The notes under the pieces are model-generated. The model made no database searches and was not told the origin of the DNA. It saw only the letters and a program-made list of their open reading frames with translations. A DNA stretch of 64,000 nt from Nonomuraea sp. NEAU-A123 (GTDB lineage: Bacteria > Actinomycetota > Actinomycetes > Streptosporangiales > Streptosporangiaceae): NCBI RefSeq assembly GCF_018603905.1, contig NZ_JAHFZZ010000030.1, positions 1 through 64,000 on the forward strand, in the 5' to 3' direction. A program made the position numbers and the translations under genes. Positions 16,469 through 25,263 of this stretch are shown one piece after another (the stretch's first letter is position 1; the number at the start of each line of letters is the position of its first letter).

Positions 16469-16953
16469 GGTTGGCCCTCCTGAGTGATAGCGGTGGCGAG
16501 GTCATTGCGCAGTGTGGCGACGGCCCGTGCCAGGTGTGTGGTGACGGTGCCCGGAGCGATGCCGAGGGTTTTGGCAGTGGCTTCAGTGTCCAGGTCGAGG
16601 AAGACCCGCAGCGCCACCACCTCCCGCTGCCGCCTGGGCAGGCGCCGCAGGACCGCCATTAGCGCGGGGTCGATGCCCTGCGCCTGCTGGTGTCCTTCGG
16701 TGTCCTGGCCGGCCAGGGCGACCTCACGGCGGCGTCTACGCCACCACGAGACATGGGTGTTGAGCGCGGTGCGTACGACCCAGGCGCGCGGCGCGGGATG
16801 CGCCCGCACCTTGCGCCAGGCGCTCCACGCCTGCGCGTAGGCCTCGGCGACCAGGTCCTCGGCCAGGTGCGGGTTCCCGGTGCCGACCAGTACGGCACGC
16901 AGGCACGCGTCCCTGCTGTTTCGGTAGAACTCCTCGAACTCCAGTTGCTCCAC
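16465..16953 (-). CDS. ECF-type RNA polymerase sigma factor
   Basis: From GTG 16953 the protein has 162 residues. Region 2 is 'FEEFYRNSRDACLRAVLVGT..LAEDLVAEAYAQAWSAW' and region 4 is 'LRRLPRRQREVVALRVFLDL..EATAKTLGIAPGTVTTHLARA'. The HTH of region 4 is intact. The length is normal for ECF sigmas; a longer start at 17148 would add an atypical N-terminal tail. It probably responds to an envelope signal passed on by the co-encoded membrane protein. Confidence 0.88.
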   Translation of the reverse strand: MEQLEFEEFYRNSRDACLRAVLVGTGNPHLAEDLVAEAYAQAWSAWRKVRAHPAPRAWVVRTALNTHVSWWRRRRREVALAGQDTEGHQQAQGIDPALMAVLRRLPRRQREVVALRVFLDLDTEATAKTLGIAPGTVTTHLARAVATLRNDLATAITQEGQP

Positions 16954-17591
16954 ACCCTCTACACGCCTGGGAGCGTCATCACACTTACCGGAAACCGCAA
17001 TTGTTCGCGCGTGGATGGAGACGACGATGCCCGGCGTACCGCCGGTGAAGAACCGCAGCAGCATCGGGGTGAGCGCGCCCAGCACGAACAGGGCCGGCCG
17101 CACCGCCGCCGGGTCCGCCTCAGCGTCGCGACGCCGAGGAAGGCGCATGCACAGTTGCCGAGCGCATCAATGCTCTCACCGCAAGCCCCCGGGCGCTGTT
17201 ACTTCTCAGCGACACCGCCTTCCAGCGGAACTTCCATGGCCTTCTGAATGGCTACGGCTCCTGCAAGGCGTGCGTCTCCGAGGCGATCGCTTACTGCCCG
17301 CATCTCCGGCGCAACGCCATGGTCGTGACCGCAGGCGACTGCATCCCGCACGGAGTGCGTGCCGATCTCTTTCTGCCCTTGGTGCCGGACCAACACAACG
17401 CGGTCGTCCTCCTGAGCGACCGGACCGCGAACTGGCGCTCGCCCGAGAACTGCTGGTCCGATTGAAGAACGTACGGCCCGCCCAGATCGAGCGATGACTG
17501 AACCCTTTTGCAGGCTCAGACGGCCTGCGCGATGCGGTGGCTTTCGGTCCTGTGGTTACCGCCATGTGGTGCGGTTTGCGATCATTGGACC
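16954..17591. other. Stretch without a clear gene
   Basis: Between the sigma factor start and the next gene I find only weak frames, for example a plus-strand tail reading 'ELALARELLVRLKNVRPAQI' near 17430-17496 that may be a gene remnant. The sigma promoter should lie at about 16960-17100. Confidence 0.35.
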
Positions 17592-18131
17592 ATGTCGGAC
17601 GGCACATCAGGACGCTACCGAGCAGGTGAAACGGCCTTGCTCGCCGTGGTGAAGGAAGCTGAGCCATTGGCCGGGCGCTGGCGACAGCGTTTCGATACCT
17701 CCGCCTCGGCCGGGGTCCCCGCCCATGTGACGGTGCTCGTGCCGTTTCTGGACATCGATCGCATCGACGCTGTGGTGATCGACGATCTCGGGGCACTGCT
17801 CGGTGAGCACAGCCCGTTCACCGTCCGCTTCGCCAGGTGCCGGCGCTTCCCTGACGTGCTCTACCTCGCGCCGACGCCCGACCAGCCGTTTCGCACGCTG
17901 ACTGAGGCCGTTGCGGCGCGGTGGCCCGAAGCGCCGCCCTACGGTGGACAGTTCGCGGAGATCATCCCGCACCTGACCGTCGCCCACGGCCAGCAGGCCC
18001 ACGTTTACGACGAGGTGGAAGCCGCGCTGATCGCAGGGCTGCCAGTCACCGCCAACGTCGCGTCGGTCAGTCTCTTCGTCAGTGACGGCGACCGCTGGCA
18101 CCAACACGCCGAGTTCCCGCTCCGCGGATGA
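17592..18131 (+). CDS. 2'-5' RNA ligase/2H phosphoesterase superfamily protein
   Basis: 179 residues. Two HxT motifs of the 2H superfamily are present: 'PAHVTVLVPF' at about 40 and 'IPHLTVAHG' at about 123. Their spacing is typical of bacterial LigT-like proteins, which open 2',3'-cyclic phosphates or join RNA ends. The start ATG 17592 places 'MSDGTSGRYRAGETAL' as N-terminus. It stands alone, without an operon partner. Substrate unknown. Confidence 0.85.
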   Translation: MSDGTSGRYRAGETALLAVVKEAEPLAGRWRQRFDTSASAGVPAHVTVLVPFLDIDRIDAVVIDDLGALLGEHSPFTVRFARCRRFPDVLYLAPTPDQPFRTLTEAVAARWPEAPPYGGQFAEIIPHLTVAHGQQAHVYDEVEAALIAGLPVTANVASVSLFVSDGDRWHQHAEFPLRG

Positions 18132-18212
18132 TCTGCCTCGTGCCATGAGGTCCTTGAGACCCTTCTCCCGACTCGGCGGCCGTCGGGGCGGCACGGGTCC
18201 GCAGTTCGGTGT

Positions 18213-18767
18213 TCAATCAGCGTCCGGCACGTGTTCTGTCCTGGGCTTGTCCGGTACGACGACGAGGCTGATGACGTGACGTATGCGGTCGTCATCCCTA
18301 GCTTGGCCGACCCGTGCGAGGACCACGCTCTCGATCTCCTCGATCATCGCGGCGAATTCTTCTTCGGTCAGCCACACAGCCGCCTGTCGGTAGACCACGC
18401 CGTCCGAGGTGGGATCGGCATCCTCGTGGGCCAGATAGCGGTCGAAATCCGTCAGCAACGATGCCGCGAACGTGGTGTACGCCCGTAGGTGATCCTCCCG
18501 CGTCATCGCCGTCCGCGCGGCGGGGTCGACCACCGCCTGCTCCGGGCGTACCCGGTAGCTGCGCTCCACCGTGCCGCGCACCCGTTTCTCCTCCACCACC
18601 TCCAGCACGCCCGCGTCGGCCAATACGGCGATGTGCCGATACATCGTCGCCGGTGCGATGTCGGGTAGCCGGTCGCGCAACTGTGCGGTGGTCAGCGGAT
18701 CAGCGTCGAACAACGCTTGCAGGATGCGCATCCGGACGGGATGCAGGAGAAGGTCTGCGGTTGCCAT
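18213..18767 (-). CDS. Winged-helix HTH transcriptional regulator
   Basis: 184 residues. The N-terminal wHTH is 'HPVRMRILQALFDADPLTTAQLRDRL', recognition helix 'APATMYRHIAVLADAGVLEVV'. A helical C-terminal domain follows, as in ArsR/PadR-like repressors that control a neighbouring enzyme gene. It is transcribed away from the ruined hydrolase gene, with a perfect inverted repeat between them, so it probably repressed that gene and itself. Confidence 0.82.
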   Translation of the reverse strand: MATADLLLHPVRMRILQALFDADPLTTAQLRDRLPDIAPATMYRHIAVLADAGVLEVVEEKRVRGTVERSYRVRPEQAVVDPAARTAMTREDHLRAYTTFAASLLTDFDRYLAHEDADPTSDGVVYRQAAVWLTEEEFAAMIEEIESVVLARVGQARDDDRIRHVISLVVVPDKPRTEHVPDAD

Positions 18768-18792
18768 GGACCAATATTCTCACTTACGATAA

Positions 18793-18812
18793 TGTTCTCA
18801 AAGACGAGAACA
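18793..18812. promoter_or_regulatory. Inverted-repeat operator TGTTCTC-N6-GAGAACA
   Basis: Perfect 7-bp arms with 6-bp spacing, 26 bp upstream of the HTH regulator start and in front of the divergent hydrolase remnant. A further half-site-like ATTCTC lies at about 18774. It is a likely binding site of the adjacent regulator. Confidence 0.55.
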
Positions 18813-18825
18813 ACGAGAGGTGGGA

Positions 18826-19190
18826 CATGTGGGATGTCGATATGAACAGCCACCGCGGACGATGGACTGTCCCTGGTCGGCACCCTAACCCTGCCCGCGG
18901 GTCCCCGGCCCGCACCCGGCCGTCCTGCTGCTGCACGGAAGCGGGCGACTGGACCGCGATGCCAACGCCGGCCGGCTCCGCATAGAGCTCGGCCCGCCAC
19001 GCTCGCGAATAACAGGATCGCCACACTGGGTTATGGCCGGCGTGGTGTCGACGCCACATCCGGTGACTGGCGCGCGACCGGGTTCGCCAACAACCGGCAC
19101 GATGCCGCCGCAGCACTACGCGTCCTGACCGGCCGGTCCGACTCCGGTGGTCCGTCGGGGCGCTCCTATCTCCGGCTGCTGTGCCGGTCG
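18826..19190 (+). pseudogene. Alpha/beta hydrolase remnant, frameshifted and 3'-truncated
   Basis: Joining frames gives 'DDGLSLVGTLTLPAGP', 'PAVLLLHGSGRLDRDANAGR' and 'IATLGYGRRGVDATSGDWRA', the N-terminal third of a dienelactone-hydrolase-like alpha/beta hydrolase with its HGSG oxyanion turn. At least two indels break the frame, and the nucleophile and acid regions are gone. The divergent regulator is intact, so the pair has lost its enzyme. Confidence 0.7.
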
Positions 19191-19508
19191 ATTGACGCCG
19201 ACCTGCTCGCGCAAGTGGCCGGCTGGCTCGCCCTCCGGCTCCAGGGGTGTCCAGGAGATTCGCCCCGTAGAGCGGACGGGTTCTCCCTGGCGGGACGGAA
19301 TAGTCACTAATACGACCATTCCGATAGGTCGGGTGACGGCTGGGCGCTACGTCTGGTCAGCGTACTCATTTTCGTTGCTCTCGGGGCTCGCGGCCGGTCG
19401 TATCATTCTGCCGCTGATCGTCGAGAATGCTTCAATTGCAGTTTCCGCTCGCCTCCTGTGGAAGGAATCAGGAATTCCTTCATGCGATACCCGTGGAAGG
19501 AAGAAGGC

Positions 19509-20363
19509 ATGACCATCTCAACTCCTGTTCGCCAGAAGAGCGGCCTTGCCGCTTTTTGGACGGTCACATTCACGACGAGCTGGGCTCTCTGGCTTATTGC
19601 GATCAGACTCGGTGGATCGCCGATGAGTTTCCCCACCGTCGTTCCCTACCTGTTAGGCGGCTTCGGTCCGGTGATCGGCGCGATCGTGGTCCGAGCGGGA
19701 CGCGCTCGCCGCCGTCAGCCCGCTCCTGCTCATACGGTGCGACTTCGGTTGAGCGCGCGACTGCTCTGGGTGCTGCCCCTGCTGGTGATGGCATCGGCAA
19801 CCGTGCTGGTAGCCGCGTTGCTCGCGTACCTCCTGGGTGGTCCTGCGGTGAGTTCAACGGCGGGGCAGAGTCTGATCGCGGCCGTCGGCGGACCTGTACC
19901 GTTCGTCGTCAGCATGCTGATCGCTGGGCCGTTGGCCGAAGAGCCCGGCTGGCGTGGCACGGCATATCCACGCCTGCGTGCGTCGATGAGCCGCCTGCGG
20001 GCCGGCCTGCTGCTGGGTGTCGTCTGGGCGGTATGGCATCTGCCGCTGTTCTTCGTCCACGGGACTGTTCAGGCTGCATTCGGTCTGATCAGCTGGGGTG
20101 GGCTGCTGTTCACGATCAGCGTCCTTCCGATGGCGCTGCTGACCGGTTACGCCTATGAGCGTGCTGGGGTTGCGGCGGCAATCGCGGTGCACTTCGGCGT
20201 CAACGCGACAATGGCGCTGTTGGGCGTCAGCTCGCCTATGACGCAGGCATTCATCGTGGCGGTGCAGATCATTGTCGCGATCGCGCTGCTTGCCTGGCGG
20301 CGCGATCGCCGGGCGGACCTGCCGATTCATGCGGACCCCCAACCCACGCCAGGCCGTCACTAA
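19509..20363 (+). CDS. CPBP-family intramembrane glutamic endopeptidase
   Basis: 284 residues with about eight membrane helices. The three CPBP/CAAX motifs are present: 'EEPGWRG' (Glu pair, about 141), 'VWAVWHLPLFF' (motif 2 His) and 'HFGVNA' (motif 3). The start ATG 19509 follows GAAGAAGG. Family members are prenyl-type or regulated proteases, some giving bacteriocin self-immunity; the substrate here cannot be told. Its stop touches an IS remnant, a sign of insertion activity at its 3' end. Confidence 0.88.
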   Translation: MTISTPVRQKSGLAAFWTVTFTTSWALWLIAIRLGGSPMSFPTVVPYLLGGFGPVIGAIVVRAGRARRRQPAPAHTVRLRLSARLLWVLPLLVMASATVLVAALLAYLLGGPAVSSTAGQSLIAAVGGPVPFVVSMLIAGPLAEEPGWRGTAYPRLRASMSRLRAGLLLGVVWAVWHLPLFFVHGTVQAAFGLISWGGLLFTISVLPMALLTGYAYERAGVAAAIAVHFGVNATMALLGVSSPMTQAFIVAVQIIVAIALLAWRRDRRADLPIHADPQPTPGRH

Positions 20364-20789
20364 CTCGACGTCCTCACCGCCCAAGCCGCAGACCTGCACC
20401 AAGCCCTGAACGCCGGCCTGACCCACATCAATCTCGACGGCATCCTCATCGCCACCGATCGTGTCGCCACCCCGGGCCCCAACGGCGCCGACCTGTGGTG
20501 GTCCGGAAAGCACAAACACCACGGCGGCAACATCCACGTCCCGATCAAGAAGAAGACCGGCCAGCACAAGGTGAGCGACGACCAGCACACCTGCAACAAG
20601 CTCCTACGAGGCCTGCGCAGAGTCGGTGAACGCGCCAACGCCCTGCTCACCGTCACCTTCAAGGCCCTGCGCGGGGTCAGCCTGGACCCCTGGCGCATCG
20701 GCAAGATCACCCGTACCGCTCTTGTCCTGCTCCACTGGGAGCATGACTGGACCATCTCGGCATCACACAACGTGATATTTGCTTACTGA
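20364..20789 (+). pseudogene. IS5-group (DDE_Tnp_4-type) transposase remnant
   Basis: One open frame without a start encodes 'LTHINLDGILIATDRVAT' (first catalytic Asp), 'WSGKHKHHGGNIHVPIKKKT' and 'RRVGERANALLTVTFKALRG' (Glu and C-terminal region). The stretch holding the second Asp has been removed by a deletion between 'GGNIH' and 'VPIKK'. It begins directly after the CPBP gene's stop and ends at TGA 20789. It cannot be active. Confidence 0.75.
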
Positions 20790-20939
20790 CAGTGGCTCGC
20801 TGAGAGGCTTACCGAGTGGCGACGGGAGCGTACAAGCTCGGACGCTAACGGACGCCCAGCGACCGTCTTTCCAGCTCAGAGCCCATAGAAGTCCTGTTGT
20901 GGATCATGGGTGAGTGGCTTTGGGAGCAAGAAGTCAAGG

Positions 20940-20971
20940 GCGTTGCTGTACGGCACGTCGTACAGCAACGC
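20940..20971. repeat. Perfect 13-bp inverted repeat containing GTACAGCAACGC
   Basis: GCGTTGCTGTACG (20940-20952) pairs with CGTACAGCAACGC (20959-20971), spacer 6 bp. The 12-mer GTACAGCAACGC occurs also at 15315-15326 and 22548-22559, always on the plus strand and only inside element C. It lies downstream of the DUF2637 remnant and could be a regulator site or an IS end. Confidence 0.55.
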
Positions 20972-20983
20972 CGTCGCATGCGA

Positions 20984-21236
20984 TCACACGGGTGGGGCGG
21001 CTTGTTGCAGGTTGGCGGCCAGCGACAGGATGATGCCGCCGGTCAGGACGAGCACAGGCCAGGACGGCGGGCCGTGCTGGATGCGTCCGGTTCTCTTGTC
21101 GCGTTGGCGTCCGCGGGCGGCCATGACGCAGGTCAGGTCGATGCAGACGGCGATGGCCCAGGCCATCCAGCCCTGCTGGCCATTCTCGGTGGCGGTGTCG
21201 CGGATGTGGGTGAAGGAGCCTGACCCCGCGATGTGA
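20984..21236 (-). pseudogene. DUF2637 (AICE transfer-associated) gene fragment
   Basis: The minus strand reads 'SFTHIRDTATENGQQGWMAW', 'AIAVCIDLTCVMAARGRQRD' and 'SWPVLVLTGGIILSLAANLQ'. This is the characteristic core of DUF2637 membrane proteins of actinomycete integrative conjugative elements and plasmids (spread-type proteins). No start is present and the protein stops after two membrane helices. It is direct evidence that element C, or an older element within it, was conjugative. Confidence 0.75.
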
Positions 21237-21327
21237 TCGACAAGCTGTCTGCCGTTCCCTACGGATCAGAGGGATAGGGTTCGCATCCTCTCGGCTGTGC
21301 GCATGCCGAAGCTGCCGCTTCCAGATG

Positions 21328-22398
21328 TCAACTGAAAGCAGAACTACGTTGTTTGTTCTGGGGGGTGGGGGTGCGGAAGAGGAGGGCCAGGCTTGCCAAA
21401 TGCAGGAGGAGAATGACGATGCCTGTGGTTGATACCGCGGGCTGGTTCCACCAGGGTGTTTCGATCCCCGTGGCCACGTAATTGTGGAACCGGCTCGTGT
21501 CGCTGTAATGCAGGGCGGACTCCAGCAGGGCCTCTGTGTAGGGCAATCCGAAGAATCCAGCGATCAAGCCGGCCCATGCCCGTGCGCGCCCGTGGCTGAG
21601 TAGCAGGATCAGGCCGCCCACCACGACAGCGATGGCCGGGATCGCAAGGTACTTGACGTGGACCTGCATGTCGAGGAGAAAGGCGCTGGGGAGGAGGTCT
21701 GGTTCGCCGCGCTCGTTGATCAGACCGGCCAGGCAGCCGACATAGTTCACTGCGGCGTAGATCAGGAGCAAGGCCGGGGTGAGCAACATCAGCACGGTTG
21801 CCTGGCGGGACGGGCTCGCCCACAGGGGTGGGGATTCCTGCTCGACGGGTTGCTTCTGATGCCTGGTCAACCATGACACTCCGTGGCTGCTGGTCAGCAG
21901 GACGAGGCCCTGTACTTGGGCGACTGTGCCGGCAACGAGCAGGGCGCCGCGGAGGGGGGAGTACCAACCGGGCTGACTCAGATCGATGACGTGCGTCAGT
22001 TCCCCGCCGTCGGGCACGATAAAGAAGGAGGACGGCTGCTTGAGGAATATCCAGAGCATGGCCACGTAGATGGCGGTCAGTCCGGCGGCCACCGCGAGGA
22101 GGAGCGTGGGCCGGCGTGTTCCACGCCATACCTTCCATGCGGTCACGCCGAACGCGGCGGAGGCCACCGCGGTGAGTATTCCCAGCCCGAGTAGCTGGTC
22201 GCGGATGTCCGTGCTGGACTGGCTTGCCGCTGAGTGCCACATCGCTGCCGAGATCTCCCGCTGGTCCTCGTAGTACGGCAGGGTGAGTGAGCTCTGCGCG
22301 TGGGCGAGCAGCGTGATCAGTGCCATCACGGTTCCGGCCGGGGCCGGGGAAAGGATCAAGGCGATCGCGATTTTGATCCTTCGTGGGGGAGCCTCCAT
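21328..22398 (-). CDS. Multi-spanning membrane protein of unknown function
   Basis: 356 residues with about seven predicted membrane helices (e.g. 'IAIALILSPAPAGTVMALIT', 'LLGLGILTAVASAAFGVTAW'). A central loop of about 40 polar residues contains 'RHQKQPVEQESPPL'. No transporter or enzyme motif is seen. It stands alone, 324 bp from the next gene. Confidence 0.65.
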   Translation of the reverse strand: MEAPPRRIKIAIALILSPAPAGTVMALITLLAHAQSSLTLPYYEDQREISAAMWHSAASQSSTDIRDQLLGLGILTAVASAAFGVTAWKVWRGTRRPTLLLAVAAGLTAIYVAMLWIFLKQPSSFFIVPDGGELTHVIDLSQPGWYSPLRGALLVAGTVAQVQGLVLLTSSHGVSWLTRHQKQPVEQESPPLWASPSRQATVLMLLTPALLLIYAAVNYVGCLAGLINERGEPDLLPSAFLLDMQVHVKYLAIPAIAVVVGGLILLLSHGRARAWAGLIAGFFGLPYTEALLESALHYSDTSRFHNYVATGIETPWWNQPAVSTTGIVILLLHLASLALLFRTPTPQNKQRSSAFS

Positions 22399-22722
22399 GT
22401 GATCTTCGACGTGACGTGCTCACCCGGCGTTCCTCCCGTAATGGATCGCCACCCATTCCACCAACCCTTCAGCGGGCGTGCGAGGCAAGGCGCTGAGTTC
22501 TTGCGGCGCGTTCAACCACGCCCTGGCCTCTGCCGTACAGCACACAGGTACAGCAACGCCCCCTCGCACAGGCTCCTCGCTCCGTACTCGTGACCAGGGC
22601 GCGGCGACCCTTCGGCCACTGCTCTGCCGCTGACTCGTAAGGAAGAGTTATGGGGCTTGAGTTCCCAAGGCGGCTCCCAACTCGTGGTGATCGCGCATCT
22701 CCCTCCTCGGGAGGCGATCGGA
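22399..22722. other. Intergenic region
   Basis: No gene is supportable. It carries the third GTACAGCAACGC site (22548-22559). It lies downstream of the LuxR-type regulator gene and upstream of the membrane protein gene, both on the minus strand. Confidence 0.4.
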
Positions 22723-24987
22723 TTAGCTGCCTGGGGTCGTCTTTGGCCTTTCGGACGATGCCATCCAGGCGGCAATCTGAGTGCGCGACTTGAACCCGAG
22801 CTTGTTCAGAATATGGCGAACATGGCTGTCCACGGTGTGCTCGGAAATGAAAAGCCGGGCCCCGATCTGCTTGTTGCTCAGGCCGTCCGCGACCAGTCGC
22901 GCGACCTCTGCCTCGCGCTTCCCGAGTGGTGCCACGTCGGCGGAGGCGGAGGCGGGGACCTGGGGCGATTCGCCGAGTGCCAGCCTGATGGCGGCGGCTC
23001 GGCTCAAGTGTTTTCCCGACTCGAATTCGGACTCGAACCTGGAGGGCCCGAGTTCCGCCGCCGCCGATTGTTCGGCCCGGGTGACGAGTGGGAGGAGAAA
23101 GGGCAGGATGTCCGCGCCCGCGCCTGTGCGCACGGTTTCCGCCGCGCCCAGCAGTCGGGCCGCCAGTCGCGCCTCGCCTGAGCCGGCGGCATGGCAGCCT
23201 AAGGCGTCGAGCAGGCAATACTGCGCCACCCGGTCGTCGATCCGCTGGGCGATTCGCAGCGCCTCTGTGAACAGGGGCTTGGATTCGCCGAGATCGCCGG
23301 CCATCAGCATGGCGGAGCCGTGGTTGAACAGCATCATGTCGAGGCTGTAGAGGTCGCCGATTTCCCGGCTGATCCGTACGCCTTGTGACGACGCGGATCT
23401 CACGCTGTCGAGATCGCCGTCGAACAGTCCGTTGAGTGACTGGGCCTGCAGCGACATGAGCGTGGCCGGGAGGTCGTCGCAGGCCGCGCGGGCCTCGCCG
23501 AGCAGGCGCTTGGCGGATGCGCGATCACCGGCCATGTTCGCGGCCATCGAGGCCAGAGCGAGCGACTGTGACAGCAGACTCGGCTCCCGGGCCGCCGCCA
23601 CCGCCTTTTCGAGCGCCGTTCCGGCGGTTACCGGATCGGACTGCAGCACGGCCAGGAATCCGCGCATGAAGTGTCCCTGCGCATCGCCGCCTCCGGACGC
23701 GATCAGCTCGTCGAGCCACCGAATGCCTTCGTTGGTCGCCCGCGTCATCCAGTACCAGCCGAGGGAGACGGCGAGGGCGGTTCCGCCGGAGAAATCCTCC
23801 TGGTCGAGGGATCGGCGGAGGACCGATCGGACGTTGTCGATCTCCAGGTTCATCCAGTCGAGCCATTCGACAAGCTGAAATCGGGCCTCGGCCGTGGAAC
23901 GCTGGCACCTTGTTCTGTAGTAGTCGGCGAATCGCCGTTCGACGGCCTCTTGCTCACCGGCTGCCCGCAGCTTGAGAACGGCGTATTCGCGCATCGTCTC
24001 GTGCAGCCGATAGCAGGCGAGATCTCCGGCGTCCTCCTTCGTCACCAGGGATTTGTCGACGAGCGACGACAGAAGGTCCAACGCATCCGCGGAGTCGCAG
24101 ACGTACTCGATGTCTTCCAGCGTGAACCTGCCCGCGAACACGCACAACCGCCGCAACAACCTCTGCTCGCCCGCCGCCAGCAGGTCGTGGCTCCAATCGA
24201 TGGTCGTACGCAATGTCTGATGGCGTGGCAGCGCGGCCCGGCCACCCCCGACGAGCAGCCCGAACCGGTCGGTCAGGCGATCGAGGATCTGCCCGGCGGT
24301 GAGGACCCGGGTCCTGACGGCTGCCAGTTCGATCGCCAGGGGCAGGCCGTCGAGCCGGCGGCACAGATCGACCACGGCCGCCTGGTTCGCCGCGGTCAGC
24401 TCGAACGCGCCCGATCCCGCCGCGGCACGTTCCACGAACAGCGCGACCGCCTCGTTCTGCCGGAGCCGTGCGAGAGCCGTGTGAGGCACGGGCAGTTCGA
24501 GCGGCGGCACGGGGACCACGTGCTCGCCGGGCGCCGACAGCGGCTCGCGGCTGGTGACCATCACCCGCACGCCCGGCGCGGCCTTCAGCACCTCTGTCAC
24601 GAGCCGGGCGGCCGCTTCGACCAGGTGCTCACAGTTGTCCACCACCAGCAGCAGCTTCTTGTCGCGCAGGTAGGACAGCAGCCGGGCCAAGGGCTCGGTC
24701 GCCGCCTGGTCCCGCAAGTCCAGGGTCGTCAGCACGGCGTCGCCGACCCGGGCCGGATCCCGTACCTCGGCCAGCTCCACCAGCCACGCCCCGTCCGGGA
24801 ACCCGCGGCCGAGATCGGCCGCCATCCTGATCGCCAGGCGCGTCTTGCCGACCCCGCCCGGCCCGACGAGGCTGACCAGGCGCGCCTCGGTGAGTTTTCT
24901 CCTGACGTCTGCCAGCTCGTGGCGGCGGCCCACGAAGCTGGTCGCTTCGGCCGGCAGATTGCCCGAGGGGCGCGGCGGTCTGGCCAT
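22723..24987 (-). CDS. NB-ARC/LuxR-type transcriptional regulator
   Basis: 754 residues from ATG 24987. An N-terminal AAA/NB-ARC domain has the P-loop 'GPGGVGKTRLA' (about 44), Walker B 'LLLVVDNCEHL' and 'LDGLPLAIELAAVRTR'. A long helical TPR-like region follows. The C-terminal LuxR HTH (about 690-745) is 'LGKREAEVARLVADGLSNKQ', 'IGARLFISEHTVDSHVRHIL'. This is the AfsR/LAL-like architecture of ATP-dependent, signal-responsive activators. It is divergent from the gene set starting at 25066. The stop lies at 22725-22723. Confidence 0.88.
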   Translation of the reverse strand: MARPPRPSGNLPAEATSFVGRRHELADVRRKLTEARLVSLVGPGGVGKTRLAIRMAADLGRGFPDGAWLVELAEVRDPARVGDAVLTTLDLRDQAATEPLARLLSYLRDKKLLLVVDNCEHLVEAAARLVTEVLKAAPGVRVMVTSREPLSAPGEHVVPVPPLELPVPHTALARLRQNEAVALFVERAAAGSGAFELTAANQAAVVDLCRRLDGLPLAIELAAVRTRVLTAGQILDRLTDRFGLLVGGGRAALPRHQTLRTTIDWSHDLLAAGEQRLLRRLCVFAGRFTLEDIEYVCDSADALDLLSSLVDKSLVTKEDAGDLACYRLHETMREYAVLKLRAAGEQEAVERRFADYYRTRCQRSTAEARFQLVEWLDWMNLEIDNVRSVLRRSLDQEDFSGGTALAVSLGWYWMTRATNEGIRWLDELIASGGGDAQGHFMRGFLAVLQSDPVTAGTALEKAVAAAREPSLLSQSLALASMAANMAGDRASAKRLLGEARAACDDLPATLMSLQAQSLNGLFDGDLDSVRSASSQGVRISREIGDLYSLDMMLFNHGSAMLMAGDLGESKPLFTEALRIAQRIDDRVAQYCLLDALGCHAAGSGEARLAARLLGAAETVRTGAGADILPFLLPLVTRAEQSAAAELGPSRFESEFESGKHLSRAAAIRLALGESPQVPASASADVAPLGKREAEVARLVADGLSNKQIGARLFISEHTVDSHVRHILNKLGFKSRTQIAAWMASSERPKTTPGS

Positions 24988-25065
24988 GATTGACCTGGAC
25001 ACTACTACCGAATCACGAATCTCCGGGATATTGGCGGTCCGGCCCCGCTGCCTACCGTGACGAGC

Positions 25066-25263
25066 ATGTCCGAGGAGCCGGCGATGCAGCGCGTCGAGGT
25101 CAGCTTCGTCGGCGCACCGCCCGTACGGCAGGTGGCGCGCGCGTCGGGAGTCAGTGACGTGCGGGTCGATGGCACGGTCCTGCGCTGTTGCGTCTGCGGC
25201 AGCTTCCAGCCGTTCCTCGAGGCGCTGCGCGGCCACGAGGTCATCACCCTGGAGACATCATGA
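25066..25263 (+). pseudogene. ABC-exporter ATPase C-terminal domain (DUF4162-like) remnant
   Basis: 65 residues matching only the C-terminal accessory domain of drug-export ABC ATPases ('GVSDVRVDGTVLRCCVCGSF', then 'QPFLEALRGHEVITL'). The ATPase core is missing, so it is a 3' remnant even though it has an ATG and a stop overlapping the next start (ATGA). It may persist only because it couples translation of the reductase gene. Confidence 0.6.

Noticed and set aside
17199..17396. Small minus-strand gene (65 residues) in the gap after the sigma factor
   Set aside because: No ribosome-binding site or family; frames on both strands look equally open, as expected from base composition.
23671..24993. 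440-residue plus-strand frame opposite the LuxR-type regulator
   Set aside because: Low-complexity antisense frame; the minus strand encodes the NB-ARC and LuxR domains.
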